Shown here: positions 45,257 through 58,195 of the stretch, in pieces | How positions within the stretch are numbered: position 1 is the first letter of the stretch | Layout of the letters: every line of letters starts with the position of its first letter | Assembly: GCA_032622095.1 (NCBI GenBank) | Contig: CP136062.1 | Location: forward strand, 145,208,089 to 145,272,088 | DNA from: Siphonodentalium dalli | Taxonomy: Eukaryota; Mollusca; Scaphopoda; Gadilida; Siphonodentaliidae | Direction: 5' to 3' | Length of the DNA stretch: 64,000 bases | The notes under the pieces: model-generated | Databases searched by the model: none | What the model was told of the DNA's origin: nothing | Seen by the model: only the letters and a program-made list of their open reading frames with translations | Position numbers and translations under genes: made by a program

Positions 45257-46620
45257 TCAATGTTGTTGGTAAAAGTTTAGAGTCCTTTTACGCCACTCAA
45301 GAACAGATACTCTTCATATCAATGCCGTTCAGATAACTAGCAAACATTATCGGTGAAAGATATACACCCGGTTGCAAACCAACAGCATTAATGATTTTTA
45401 ATGAGTTACTAATGATTTTTGTGAACAGTTTACCCAAACTCATACGAGTTATTGACCAATAGTTTTCAGGTAAGTTTGGCTCTCCTTTTTTCTATTAAAT
45501 ATGACATTAAAATTAACCAGCTTTCTGGAATAACACCAGTGTTCAAGATCAAATTGAATAGGTTACGGTAGAACTGCACTAAAATATGAGCAGTGCGCTT
45601 AATATAGGAGTTATTAATACCATCACGGCCACATTCTTTACCTGTTTTAAAGAGATAATGGCCTTCAGTATCTCTTCTGCACTCACTTGTATATTTAGGA
45701 AATTATTACTCTCAGTGGTATCAAATTCATTCAAAACTTCACTATGGTTTGATATATTATTAGAGATGTTCATACATATATGACAACAGAAAAATTGTGG
45801 CTTTCCCTTAGGGACACAGCCTTAAGAATTTTACAATATTCCTTTAGTGATGAACGCAATGACTTTACCTTCTGACCAAGACTTGTTTCATATGAGTGGA
45901 TGACTTTATTTAATCCCTTTTTGTACTCTTTTCAGACTTCTCGTATTCTCATATATTGTTTTCTAAGCATGCATTACGGTTATCAGACCGACGAGCGATA
46001 CTCAAATTCATCTTAGCAGATTGACAAGATTTATTCAACCACGGTTTGTTATCATGATCAAGAGTGCGCAAGTTTTAGAAGGCCCAAAGCGTTTACCAGC
46101 GGATTCAATAAATATGTTTGCAATTGACTTTGAGAGTCACTAGCCACATCTTGAGTAAACTAAACTCAAGATCACCATTCAATATGTACTCTGAATTTAG
46201 TTCAATTACTTTGATACTATCCATATCCAAATTGAGTAAAAACTCTGGTTTCTTATCTTCTCTCCAAAACTTAGTTTTATCCTTTACTTAGTACACAAGA
46301 ATCATCGTTACCTTGTGGTTCTGAAGTTATTGCACAATTTTCTTCCAGAGTGAATGCGAGGGGATTATGGACGTCAGAGCAAAGATCACACAAATCAAGA
46401 AGAGAAATTATTATTACTATTATTACCGCTAGTAGTAGGATATAATTTTTTTCCAATTATGTTGGCTAATTCTGTGTTCGTCAATGTGGATATCACTCAA
46501 ATTACACCATTTTTGCACAAAACGATAGTCAACGTCTATTACGTTCATCAAAGTGTAGAGTATTGAGTAGCATATGTTTCTCAATCATACAATTTCAATT
46601 TAATTCTCTGATCATCAATT
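45257..46620 (-). pseudogene. LINE reverse transcriptase, 5' part, right of the Polinton
   Basis: Reading the minus strand from right to left gives remnants of the region after the endonuclease, then LNIQVSAEEILKAIISLK, a GRDGI-type segment, SYIKRTAHI, ...NTGVIPESWL and GLQPGVYLSPIMFASYLNGI. These are ordered reverse transcriptase motifs. Between the PESW and LQPG blocks much of the palm domain is missing, so this LINE had already lost sequence. Its YADD motif lies across the Polinton at 28.88 kb. It is full of stops and not functional. Confidence 0.75.
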
Positions 46621-47165
46621 GAAGATATTACAGAGTGCAAGGTAGTTACAAATTCAAATTGTACATGTCCAGTGTGTAATTGAGGGGCTGTGCAGTGCGT
46701 CATTGAACATGTGTGATTAGTTATTTTGTTGTTTGCATGGTCCTACCATAGAGCGCAGATTAGCCATAAACTATTGTTTTCAATATGCCCGCCATGGTCA
46801 AATCCGGGAAAATCCCTGAGCTTAAATTAGCATGCCACAATCACGTGATTGGATGACGTTACGTGATGGCTGCAACACGCTCTAAATAAAGCTGATTTGA
46901 TCTGCTGCAACAATGTTGCGCAACAAGATATTGTTGCGTTAAACCAGAACCGTTGTGGGCCACGTTGTTGGATCGTGTGCGCTCGGCTTAATGTTTACAA
47001 TTTAGTTAACTATGGTTTCAGTATGCGAAATATCATTGTTGGAGAGTTAATACTAATTAACATAAAAAACTAAGTGTTCATGTATTTTTTATGATAGTAG
47101 TTTTACAGACTTGTATTTTGTATCGCATGAACCCACTTCGAAGGCCTCCGTACCATTAAACTTAC
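46621..47165. other. Intron sequence
   Basis: I see nothing I can name between the LINE and lectin exon 2. Confidence 0.4.
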
Positions 47166-47333
47166 CGATGATATCAGATATGAAGTCCACCGTGGCTTGG
47201 GAGTCAACTACCGCGAGATGTCCGCCGATTTCATCGCAAATCTTTTCTACTTCTGTGACCGAACGACCAGGCACCCCGACAACTAGAGCTCGGGTAGACT
47301 CGATGAGACGGCAATTTCCTGCACATGCCTTTC
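47166..47333 (-). CDS. C-type lectin gene, exon 2 (N-terminal half of the lectin domain)
   Basis: The 168-nt exon encodes CAGNCRLIESTRALVV, then SVTEVEKICDEIGGHLAVVD and TVDFISDIIG. This is the first half of a C-type lectin-like domain, with the usual C...GGHLA core. It has a polypyrimidine acceptor ending TTTTTTCAG before 47333 and a donor G|GTAAGT after 47166. Both junctions are phase 1, so it fits between the exons at 58797-59076 and 20984-21243 without a frame change. Confidence 0.75.
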
Positions 47334-48328
47334 CTGAAAAAAAAAACGAACATTTTAAGCGATTTCCCATCAGACTTGACATAAAACATGTAAATATTTT
47401 GTGCACTAGAGCAAGGAGGCCTGATGTAAACTTTCAGATTTTATAGCCAGTTGGATATTAGATACCGTTCCCATAATGGACGACGACAGATCATTATTAC
47501 GAATAGCTGTTTTTAGTCGTAATTTTTCCGGATGGTCTCAAAAACCATTTCGCAGAATTGACTATTACTAGTCCGTTTGTGAGACAATCGTGCTTGTCAT
47601 TCACATAACGTATGTCGCCATCAGGTCAGTTAGCTTAGCGCTTTGTGTCGTGCAAGATTCTCGCGTTTCACGACGACGACTGATTTTATTACCACTAATA
47701 GGTAAAACATTATGGCCATATGGCGAACACAATTTAAGGACATTCTCAAACATTGAGGAGCTGAGAAAAGATCGCGAACTCATTACTATATGATGTATTT
47801 GTGAGTTTTGTTGAAAATCCAAAACCGTAATCGTAACAACGAATAGTGAACACGACAACGAATAGAAATAATACAAATTATAGTGACGTAGTACCCTACT
47901 CGTAATAATCATCTGTCGTAGTTCTTTATGCGAAACGTGTCTATTTGTCAAGTAGACGATTGGTTCGTCTTCCGAAATGATCGCCTGTATATAGAGGATA
48001 TCTACTGACTTGTATTGGTCATTCTATAATATTTGCCACACCACAGCATACCAATACATTTTTTGCCGGACACAACTTATCAATTCATATGTAATTTTGT
48101 TTTCTTATATATGTGGCAGCATTTAGTTCCATTTAGTAATAGTGAGTCGTGTATTCAAAATAATTGGATTGCTAACATATACACGTCAAAGTGCCTTTTC
48201 ATTAACATTGCATAAATAAATATTTGTTTTCAAAGTCGTGTGTGTGATTGGTTCTGATTTCTCTGTCAATCGCGTTGTGTTTTTGCAATGCAGTTGTTTC
48301 AATCGTGATTCACACATGACATAACACG
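47334..48328. other. Intron 1 sequence
   Basis: No feature recognised. The open frames at 47590-47793 (plus) and 47601-47951 (minus) overlap each other and resemble nothing. Confidence 0.4.
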
Positions 48329-48536
48329 TACAGTACTGCCGTAAGTAATCGACTCCTTAATCACAGCAGAATTATGGGTAACTTTTCAGGATTTGGTAGG
48401 AAATATGGCTTGTTGCCATTCATCGGCATGAGAGCTTTCCTATTAATGGCAACAAGCCATATTTCCGACTAAATCCTGAAAAGTTACCCATAATTCTGCT
48501 GTGGTTAAGGAGTCGATTACTTACGGCATTACTGTA
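48329..48536. mobile_element. Foldback element (208 bp, about 90-bp arms)
   Basis: The left arm from 48329 (TACAGTACTGCCGTAAGTAA...) is mirrored almost perfectly by the arm ending at 48536, around a loop of about 28 bp (near 48422-48449). No coding sequence. Target duplications are not evident. Confidence 0.85.
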
Positions 48537-50030
48537 TTTATGCTCGGCATTCTATTTAGTCGTAGTGAAATGTATTAGTCGAGTGTTCAACAAACCTCGC
48601 ATAGCTGGATATTCCTAGCTTTCCAAGCTTTAATTCATGATTCATGATATTCAGTGAAATGTGTAATTCTGATCACCAGCATTCTCCACATCAATTGACA
48701 AACTTACGCACTATAGCTCATTTTGCCTCATATCCATCATATACCACTTTAGAGGATTGGAAATGACTTCAACTGTTAGCGCTCGATCACTCTGTTAGAC
48801 AATTCCGGTGGGGCTGGGCTTGCCTTTCGCCATTCCTAATGCCTCCTGGCAATCATATGACGTGTTACGCTCACCTTATCACCTTCACATTTATATTGCT
48901 CACGTGTTTGGCTGTTTTACCAATAAAAAACTATTTGCCACAATTAATTTGTGTTTCTAATGAACTCACTAGTCCCCACAGCCATTGCCTCGGGCCACAG
49001 CCATAGCCGTCGTCTCGACACAAGCGCTTTGCAGTGCTTTTCGTTTTCTATACGTTCTCTGATGCATAGTCAATCAGCGCATGTCTAACATAATTTGTCC
49101 TTTCACGTGACGCCATTTTCTATCGATAATATTTATCGTTTTCATTCCGTGAAATAAATAAAGTTATATAAATGTTAAGACTCCTCCCTCTTATTGACTG
49201 GTTTAGCAATAAGCATGGCTCGTTTTCAATAGGAATCTTTCATATGTTTATGAAGGCGTGTTTTTGCGCCCACCTTCTCGCCTGCAATTTGATATTGCTC
49301 ATTGTTAATATGTTTTACCAATAAACAACTCTTTACCACAATTAAGTGTTGTTGTGAATGAACTCCGTAGTTCCCTGGGGTGATACTCTGCAATGCCTGG
49401 GGCATACATTCATTTGAACCTCAAATTACACATACGTAATTGGGAAGGATAGGTCGCGAAATACATTTTAAAAACCTAAATAGATGATTTCCACCAGTTT
49501 TCGTACAAATTTGAGACAAACGAATTTTGTATATAGAATATCAGGAATTGACTAACAACGAACGATCTTTGTTGTTCTGTACGACGTGCAGCAACAATCA
49601 TGGCTGTCGATTTGCTTAATTATGTATATACCATAAAAGGTCTGAATAGATGTATTGAACGTAGTTATCGACCTATTTGGATCCCTGATAAGGACATGGG
49701 TGCAACAAAATCAACATATGAGGTCAATTTTGAATGAGCAAGAGCTATATTGAATAGTTGTCTGGAGACTAGTGTGTGCATATCATTAAACAGTCATAAC
49801 ATTCAACTAGCGGGTGGGCTCAGTAACAGTATTCATTTTTTGCTATAAAGGTATTTTTATTTTATTTTTCTGAAATTACAACACTTGACTTTTGAAAAAT
49901 AAATATCAAATTTAAAAATAAATAAACCGACTTTCTTATGCAACAAGGTTGAAGCCGAACCACCAGATAAATAAGTATTATTTTCAGTACCATATCAACT
50001 CACATCCAGTACTATTTGCAACTCTGCAAC
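48537..50030. other. Intron 1 sequence with a diverged direct repeat
   Basis: About 48890-48970 and 49290-49370 share TATTGCTCA, TTTTACCAATAAA and CCACAATTAA in the same order, about 400 bp apart. I take this as an old duplication. Nothing else is recognised. Confidence 0.45.
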
Positions 50031-50710
50031 TTTTGCTCCGGAGATTTGCATTGATATGCCAGTTTAAGATGGGTCACACGTGACCGCCCCCAATACCATT
50101 GCTCCCATCTAGATGTGACCCTGAAGATCCTTATGAAGTTTGGTGATGATCGGATGATGGTGTTGCCTTGCCTGTATGTTGTGCGGAAGAATTTAGCAAT
50201 GCAAATAGTAAATTCAAAGATGTTTTTCAATGTTTTTCGGAAAAATAATCGACGGCCCCCATCTAGAGGTCACCATGAATATGCATATAACGTTTGGTGA
50301 TGACCGGACGAGGGATGTGGTCTCTAGGGTGTGTCAAATGATTTAGTCATACAGAGAGTAGAATACAAGATGTTTTTAATCGAAAATCGACCAAATTCGC
50401 TAGCTCTCATCTAAAGGTGGTCCTAACCATGCCTGTAAATTCACAAAATATTTCTTAGATATCTACGGGCTGCAGGGTGTGCTGATGGATTAAATAACTT
50501 GAAATTCAAGATGGCTGCTGTCCGCCATGCTTTTTAACGTATTAATTAATAATCGATGGCTCATATCTGGAGGTCACACTGAAGATCCGAATGAAATTTG
50601 GCGACGATCGGGTGAGGGATGTGGCCTGTAGGGTGAACCAAATTAAAATTGTCGACGGACGGATGCACGCACACACGCACGACGGACGACAACCAACGAC
50701 AATAACTTAC
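50030..50710. repeat. Diverged tandem modules of about 115-200 bp ending in a CGACGGACG tract
   Basis: Modules starting near 50103, 50258, 50403 and 50557 share the order CATCT(A/G)GAGGTCAC - GAAGATCC - AAATTTGG(C/T)GA(C/T)GATCGG - GGGATGTGGCCT. The last runs into GTCGACGGACGGATGCACGC. This is a recognisable kind of invertebrate dispersed repeat with a GACGG-type tail. Confidence 0.6.
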
Positions 50711-50920
50711 AAAGTAAATTTGAACTAAAAATGAATTGTCTAGCTGCATTTACGATGTCCACCTAACATATAGCCAACTTCTTATATGTAATAGCTGATG
50801 GAGTCCATGAGGCGAAACTTTTTACAATGAGGGTGTGTTAGTTCCTACATCCCGTTGTTTGTGACATAATGTAGGATATCGGCAATAACCATCCACCATT
50901 CTATACACTGAACACACTTA

Positions 50921-50930
50921 ACAATGGAGT
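50921..50930. repeat. Left target-site duplication of the L1/Tx1-like LINE
   Basis: ACAATGGAGT is repeated at 54117-54126 after the A-rich tail. Confidence 0.8.
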
Positions 50931-53900
50931 AACTCGATAACGAGTTAATGGATATGAGAAAGGAAGCTACAATGGGTGCAATGATAAGATCTAGAGCAAA
51001 ATGGATCGAGGATGGCGAAAAACCAACAAAATATTTCTTAAATTTGGAAAAGCGTAATTATATATCCAAAACCCTGACCAATCTGATAGACTCAAATGGG
51101 AAATTACTAACCTGCCAAAATGACATTATTAAAGAAGCTCGTAACTTTTATCAAACTTTATACACTTCAAAATGCACTACTCAGTCCGAGACACATTTTG
51201 CCACTTTCGACAATAGCGTTTTGAAACTAAATAAAGATATTTCAGATAGTATAGAAGGGCCAATCACCATACATGAACTATCTACAGTATTAAAACAAAC
51301 AAAGAATGGTAAGACATGTGGACTGGATAAATTTCCGTATGAATTTTGGAAATTTTCTGGCGAAAGCTTGGGCCTATTTTATGTGAATCTCTCAATGAGT
51401 CCTATAAATCAGAGAGCTCTCCATTACACAAAAACAAGGAATTATTACTCTTCTCCCCAAAAAAGACAAAGACAGACATCTTCTAAAAAATTGGAGACCG
51501 ATTATATGCTTTATTCTCTGATCCAGAATACATATTACCTTATTGAACAGCTCATATAAGCTGGCATCTGCATGTATAGCTCAGCGGGTGAAACAAGTTC
51601 TCCCCCATATCATTAACGAGGACCAAACGGGTTTCTTGAAGGGCCGATACATAGGAGACAATACACGACTGATTTATGATCTTATATACCAAACTAACTT
51701 GAAGAAAATTCCTGGCCTCTTACTACTTTTAGATTTTGAGAAAGCATTTGACTCTGTATCGTGGAAATTCATGCACAAATGTCTTGAATTTTTCAACTTT
51801 GGAGAAACGATAAAAAAATGGATTTCAATATTTTATACGAATATTAACTCTTCCTTACTCATAAATGGGCACATATCACAACGTTTCACACTAGGTCGAG
51901 GCTGTCGGCAGGGCGATCCTATACCTCCGTACATTTTTTTTGATTTGCGCAGAAATCCTAGCTCTCATGATTAGAAATAATAAAAAAATCAAAGGTTAAG
52001 TTAACGCAGTACGCAGACGACACGACACTTATTCTAGACGGTTCCGAAAGTAGTCTGAGTGAGGCCTATTCCACCCTAAATGCCTTTGCTAAAATATCGA
52101 GACTCAATCTCAATGCGAGTAAGTGTCAGGCGTCGTGGATTGGATCCATGGTGGAGCAGCAAGAAAATATATGTCCGGACCTGCATCTCACATTTGCTGA
52201 CTCATTTAATCTTCTTGGAATCAACTTTAATACTACTTTAAACAAAATGTCGATTAATTTTGAAAATAAGCTGAATGAAATTAAACGATTAACAGAAACA
52301 TGGAATCATCGACTACTTACCCCATTTGGTCGTATAACAGTTATAAAATCCATCATTATCCCCAAATTAACTCACCTATTCATCGCATTGCCTTACCCCA
52401 ACAACAATTTCATGACCAAACTCGAAAAAATACTATTCAATTTTCTCTGGAATTCCAAGCGGGACCGAGTAAAAAGAAAACTCGTCTGTCAAGACCACTC
52501 TCATGGTGGAATGAAAATGGTAGATGTAAACAATTTCCTCATGTCAATGAAAATAACTTGAGTGAGACGATTGTTATTGAAAAGTTCAAAATGGACACCC
52601 TAACCGACCTTCCTATCACCAAAGACCACCTATTTCTGACATACAACCATGCTTTTCTAAAAAACGAAGCTAATGTCGTGAAAAATCCTTTCTGGCATGA
52701 CGTACTACTGGCTTTTGCAAATATGTTAGAAAAAAATAAGAAACAAAATCGATTTCAGGCATGCACTATTTGGAACAACCCCGATATAAAACTGGAAGGA
52801 CACACCATTAATTTTTTTTTCATGGCGAAAAAAAAGGAATTATACATGTAAATGACTTGTTTCAAAGATGTGGCATATTACACACAGAACAATCTTTATT
52901 CGAATGTTATCATATACGTACAGATTTTCTGACAATGAACAGCATCTGGAAACAAATAATAGCTATGGCACAAAAGCTCAACCAACCCTTATTTCGTATT
53001 GAAAGCACTTTCCTTCCAAGTAATTTTGTTATCCCATTGAACAATACTCATGGTGGACAGGACTTCTACAAAATTTTAAATTCAATGAATATCGTACCAA
53101 AATCCCATACAAAATGGCAGGCTGAATTTGAGGATAATGACATTCAATGGGAAAACTACAACCGGCTTACTTTCACCACGACGCCTGACACGAAAATGTG
53201 GTGGTTACAATATAGAATTAATCATAGAATACTTTCCACAAAGAAATTTCTTAAAATGGTCAACTTAGAACAAAATGATTTGTGTAATCGCTGCGGCACA
53301 ACATCTGAAGATATATCCCATATATTTTGGGACTGTCCGCTTGTAAACAACTTTATAAATGATGTTACTATTTGGTGCAAATCAAATGGTATCACCTTGT
53401 TAGCCACAAGAAATATTGCAATTCTTGGATCCCTATCAATGGGCGGTAACTCTATGATGAATCTGTTTTGGCTACTGATAAAACAATACATATATAAAAC
53501 TAAATTTAATCCGGATATGTTATCACTAAAATCCTTTCTATCAGAACTACAATCTAGATATTTACAGGAGAAATTGTTGGCACAGTGCCAAATGAAATTA
53601 CCCTCTTTTGAGAAAAACTGGTTTTTAATCATCGAAGCTCTTAACAAAACGTCAGAAGCAAACAAACCATGATGTATCAAAATATCGTTCCCACCAAAAC
53701 TCAAGTTTACCTCTCAAACTCACACGTATTGACCAGAGGAATAAGTGCCGAAAAACCGCCGAGTTGATCCACCAGAAAGGGAAAACATTTATTTCAACAT
53801 AAATCAAAATCCCATTATACTCAGCAAAGAGCTATATATACACAATTAATATCTTATAAGCATTGAACCTACCGATATTAGCTCTTTGACTAAACCTATG

Positions 53901-54116
53901 TCTAACATAGCTTGTGGGACCCATACCAGAAACGTGTATAATTATAAACTTGTCGCGATGAGTGAAAGAGCATGTGAGCGAAAGGATGTATGCAAGTAAC
54001 TGATAGACTGGGGATGAAAGAGTTAGTGTGGGATCTTTTTTTGCAAATCTTGTTACAATATTTATATACATTTAATCTTGATCAATAAAAACTTTTAAAA
54101 AAAAACAAACAAAAAC
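50931..54116 (+). mobile_element. 5'-truncated L1/Tx1-like LINE
   Basis: The insertion starts abruptly inside the reverse transcriptase and ends in an A-rich tail (AAAAAAAAACAAACAAAAA). It is flanked by the 10-bp direct repeat ACAATGGAGT, as expected from target-primed reverse transcription. The first 16 bases form a small palindrome, AACTCG-ATAA-CGAGTT. A 3' UTR of about 440 bp follows the last coding frame. Confidence 0.88.
50948..53672 (+). pseudogene. Reverse transcriptase of the L1/Tx1-like LINE
   Basis: Successive frames carry the ordered motifs. GAMIRSRAKWIEDGEKPTKY and NLEKRNY precede the palm. Then come QTGFLKGRYIGDNTRLIYDL, the catalytic LLLDFEKAFDS (about 51725), GCRQGDPI and the YADDT motif (52009-52023). 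The connection region is FNLLGINFNTT...FGRITVIKS, followed by NFLWNS. At the end is a CNRCGTTSEDISHIFWDCPL zinc-knuckle-type segment (about 53285). At least four frame changes (near 51420-51545, 51930-51995, 52560 and 52855) make it inactive. Confidence 0.88.
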
Positions 54117-54695
54117 ACAATGGAGTGACCCCTTGGAACTGGGCTGGGTTGTAACAAGAGCGAAGTTGTCATGCTTCATACCACAATGGTATTGTATTCA
54201 GCGTCCGATCGTAAATGTCAGTTTTAATACCACATATAATACCAAAGATAATACCATTCAGAATGTGATGAACATGAAAAGTGCTATGAGCTGTCATGTT
54301 CATAATTTCATTGTTTGCTTGTCTGTTTTATACTTGTTATTTAATTATATTTACATACCAAGTGTGATCATCACTAAATTCAGCATTCCAATTGGTCGGC
54401 GCCCACGTGGCTAGTTGCATTTATTTCTCGGTGAATGCGCAACAGCTAATAACTGCAGCCTCATAACAACATCGATACGTCATTGGGTTTGGAAAGACGA
54501 ACGCGTAATGTTTTGGGCGCATTTGGACTCGCGCAGGATTGACTTAATAAATCATCGTGTTTCAATGTAAAGAGAAATTGTTCCTGTTAACTTTTGCCAA
54601 GGGTGCTATGTGATATTTTGGGCTGGTTTTGTCACGATACACTTTTCGATTTAAATACATTTACAAAAGTGGCTTTTTCGCTAAATGTATATAAA

Positions 54696-54858
54696 TATAA
54701 GGATTAACTGTCACGTGGACTGTTTTTATGGAGATGTAACCGCGAGGTGAGTGGTCATAACTTATATGTAAAACCCGAAGGTTTTACACAAGTTATGACC
54801 ACTCACCTTGCGGTTACATCTCCATAAAAACAGTCCACATGACAGTTAATCCTTATAT
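54696..54858. mobile_element. Foldback element (163 bp)
   Basis: The arm beginning ATATAAGGATTAACTGTC is mirrored by the arm ending at 54858 with two or three mismatches. The centre is the short hairpin AAAACCCGAAGGTTTT. No coding sequence. Confidence 0.85.
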
Positions 54859-55606
54859 GAAACACTCCGGTAGGGTGATTCAATAGAAATGGAGAACAAT
54901 CTTGTTGAAAGTAGTTATGTTTACAAATATTACATGTAGATTGACAACACATATCGTCGATAGATGCGTCCGATAGATGCGTCCCGAATCGAGTAGTAAA
55001 TATTTACAAGTTAGCGTAGTTCAGACAATGTTTTCTATGGAGCGGTACGGTCGATTTGCTTTAATTTTCGGTTATGTCAGTAGAATGCTACACCCCTCCA
55101 GTTGGCATAGCACATGAATGCTAACTTACCAGTTTCACGTACCCGAATAAGTACATAATATGTCTTTAAACGAAGACAAATACCTAAACAGCCACATCTT
55201 TTAAGCGGCCGTGGGAGTTTATCGTGCTACATGTATACTAAAACAAATAGACAAGTCAAACGTCCGTAATGTCTTGGACCTGGTGCAGGGATTTGAATTG
55301 GGTGTGTCCATTTCATATAGAATCCCCCGCTTCCATTTTCTAAAATATAAATGTTCAACCGAATTCTGTTTTCAGAGTCTGGAATGTACAGCTGGAGGCT
55401 CCAAATTCTCAAATATCGCCGCTTAGGACCACATGACCACATTGTGTGAGACAACCCCACCCCTATCGGCATGTCCTTGCAGTTATATCTATGCATTATA
55501 TTATATATCCGACGTATCATACATACACAGAGAAACACTGAGATCCCCATTCAAATGCTTGCACTGAATATCTCACATATGTACATACAGTATATTATCC
55601 ATACAG

Positions 55607-57676
55607 CGTGCAATGGGGTGTGTCTTTTTACCGGATTCCGGATCCCGGATTTCGACCCGGATTTCGACCCGGATTTAGGTGTCTTTTTACCGGATTTCGA
55701 CCCGGATTCGGGTATGAATTTCATGCTTGTTTTATCACACATTTAACCCATTAAAAGCCGTTTCTGACACGCGGAAACTGGTTAGGAGGTGAGATTAAAC
55801 CAATATAGGGCTGTCGTGCTCATTCAACCCGATTAATCGTATTTAAAGGTACATATCGTGCCCGGATCAGCATACTTCTTATTTTTTCATATAGACACAG
55901 CGGTTGGATTGATTTTACGTGATCATGATGGCATTTAAGGGAACACACCATGTCCGGATCCGAATTAACTATCTCGTAATTATTGATCATATTTAAAGGT
56001 AGATATCATGTCCGGGTCCGGTTTTTTCTCTCTCTCTCTTTTTCCATATAAATTATCGTCTTTTTGATATATTAAATGTCACGTGGAACAAAGTTATAAG
56101 TTGATTTTGAGACGTTATACTAGGCTGTTGGATTGATTTCACGGAATGATCTCAAAATCAACTTCTAACTTCCTCTTAACTCAGCTGACATTTAATATAT
56201 TAAATAGGCGTTAATTTATATGGAGATTTTTTTTTTTTAAACCGGATCCGGGCATGGTCTGTACTTTTAAACTAGATAATCACTGTATAAACTGTAGCTG
56301 GCTGCAACGGGATGAATATACTAGCAGTGTTTTATAACGATTCGGGCGGCCAGACTATATAATCACTGTATAAACAGTAGCGGGCTGCAACGGGATGAAT
56401 ATGCTATCCGTCTTTTTATAACGATTCGGGCGTCGTGACATAAAACGCTTAATACAAGTCGTACATCTATCTCACTTAAACCGGCTTAAATATCTAATTT
56501 ACAATAGTAATACTACTAGTATCACAAATATAATCGTTTATAATCGAACTAAAACAATAAACCATTTAAACTGCACCAGGTTTTTTTGTGGGCTGGGGAA
56601 AAGTTTTTTTTCACAGAAGCAAGTCAATTTATTTCAATCCCAATGATATCACTGTTAAACGCAACCTGTGCCATGTTTTCGCGGGTCTGAAATGTCTTTT
56701 AATGTGTTAAACATGGGTTATAATAAACATAAAATTGAGATCAGGGTTCGGGTCGAAATTAGAAAAAGACACATAAAATCCGGTTCCAGATCCGGGCATA
56801 AAGTTTGTCTATAAATGGGCTCATTCTCGCGTGAAATCAATCCAAGCGCCATGTTCACCGTTTCCAAATAAACTGAGTTCCGCGTGGCTCAGCTGCCATT
56901 TAATGTATTAAATACTTGACTATTTATATGAAATAGAAACACCGGGAATGATCTGATCTTTAATCAACATCTATAACCTAGTTCCACGCGACTCAGTTTA
57001 CATTTATTGTATTAAATAAGCATTACTTTATAAGAAGAAAAATCCGGATCCGGGCATAATCTGTACCTTTAAATATTATCAGTAAATACGTGGAAATTAA
57101 TTCGGTTTTGCGCATGGTGTGTACCTTTAAATGCGATAATCATTCCGTGAAATAAATCCAACAGCCTAGTATAACGTCTCAAAATCAACTTATAACTTTG
57201 TTCCACGTGACATTTAATATATCAAAAAGACGATAATGTATATGGAAAAAGAGAGAGAGAAAAAAACCGGATCCGGACATGATATCTACCTTTAAATGTG
57301 ATCAATAATTACGAGATAATTAATTCGGATCCGGACATGGTGTGTTCCCTTAAATGCCATCATGACCACGTAAAATCAATCCAACCGCCGTGTCTATATG
57401 AAAAAATAAGAAGTATGCTGATCCGGGCACGATATGTACCTTTAAATACGATTAATCGGGTTGAATGAGCACGACAGCCCTATATTGGTTTAATCTCACC
57501 TCCTAACCAGTTTCCGCGTGTCAGAAACGGCTTTTAATGGGTTAAATGTGTGATAAAACAAGCATGAAATTCATACCCGAATCCGGGACGAAATCCGGTA
57601 AAAAGACACATAAATCCGGGTCGAAATCCGGGATCCGGAATCCGGAATCCGGTAAAAAGACACACCCCGTGCAATG
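55607..57676. mobile_element. Long-inverted-repeat, Mutator-like non-autonomous element with 9-bp duplication
   Basis: The element occupies 55616-57667 (2052 bp). It begins GGGTGTGTCTTTTTACCGG and ends with the complement. CGTGCAATG flanks it on both sides (55607-55615 and 57668-57676). The inverted arms are about 540 bp each (to about 56155 and from about 57135). The arms and centre are rich in repeated modules of the form CCGGATCCGG(A/G)CATG...TACCTTTAAA. The centre also has an 80-bp direct repeat (about 56265 and 56345, GGGCTGCAACGGGATGAATA). A 9-bp duplication with long inverted repeats points to the Mutator superfamily. There is no transposase. Confidence 0.82.
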
Positions 57677-58195
57677 CTATAACAATGTTATGACAAGTTG
57701 AAGATGTATAAAACATACGCAAATAACATATCTTCGAGAAACCGAAGACGTCAAATAAAACCTAAATAAATATATTTTGACATGATTTAAACTTCGACAA
57801 ACTTCTAAATCTTAGGACTTTGACGGGGCTACATTGAAAACAAATGCGCCAGTTAATATTGATCAATTAATTCTTGACTCAACTGTCAGAAATATCTCAC
57901 ACAAAAAGACCGGAATAGACCAAATACGTCACTAAATAAGTGATTAATTTCTTATCCCAATATGAGGAATATCAACTTTCACACCACAGACGTCGTAATA
58001 ATCGTCACGTAACCAAACCAGCATAATTTGGCTGAACCAGACTCAGACTGGTTATTTCAAAGCCACTCGACCTGCCTATCAGCGTGAATAAGCGCGAAAT
58101 CGTCACATGTGCATGCTTTAATAATAAAACTCAAAATATCTCAATTCGCACTTAGCTTGCGACCGTTCTCCTGAAGGTCGCAGTAAAATGCAGAT
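57677..58195. other. Intron 1 sequence
   Basis: No feature recognised. Confidence 0.4.

Noticed and set aside
47089-47165. Extension of the lectin frame beyond exon 2
   Set aside because: A consensus GTAAGT donor precedes it and the following residues do not continue the lectin domain, whereas exon 3 does in the right phase.
57534-57722. Short frames with repeated GFRP/PDPG residues in the Mutator-like element
   Set aside because: They are translations of the CCGGATCCGG modules; frames on the other arm give different residues.
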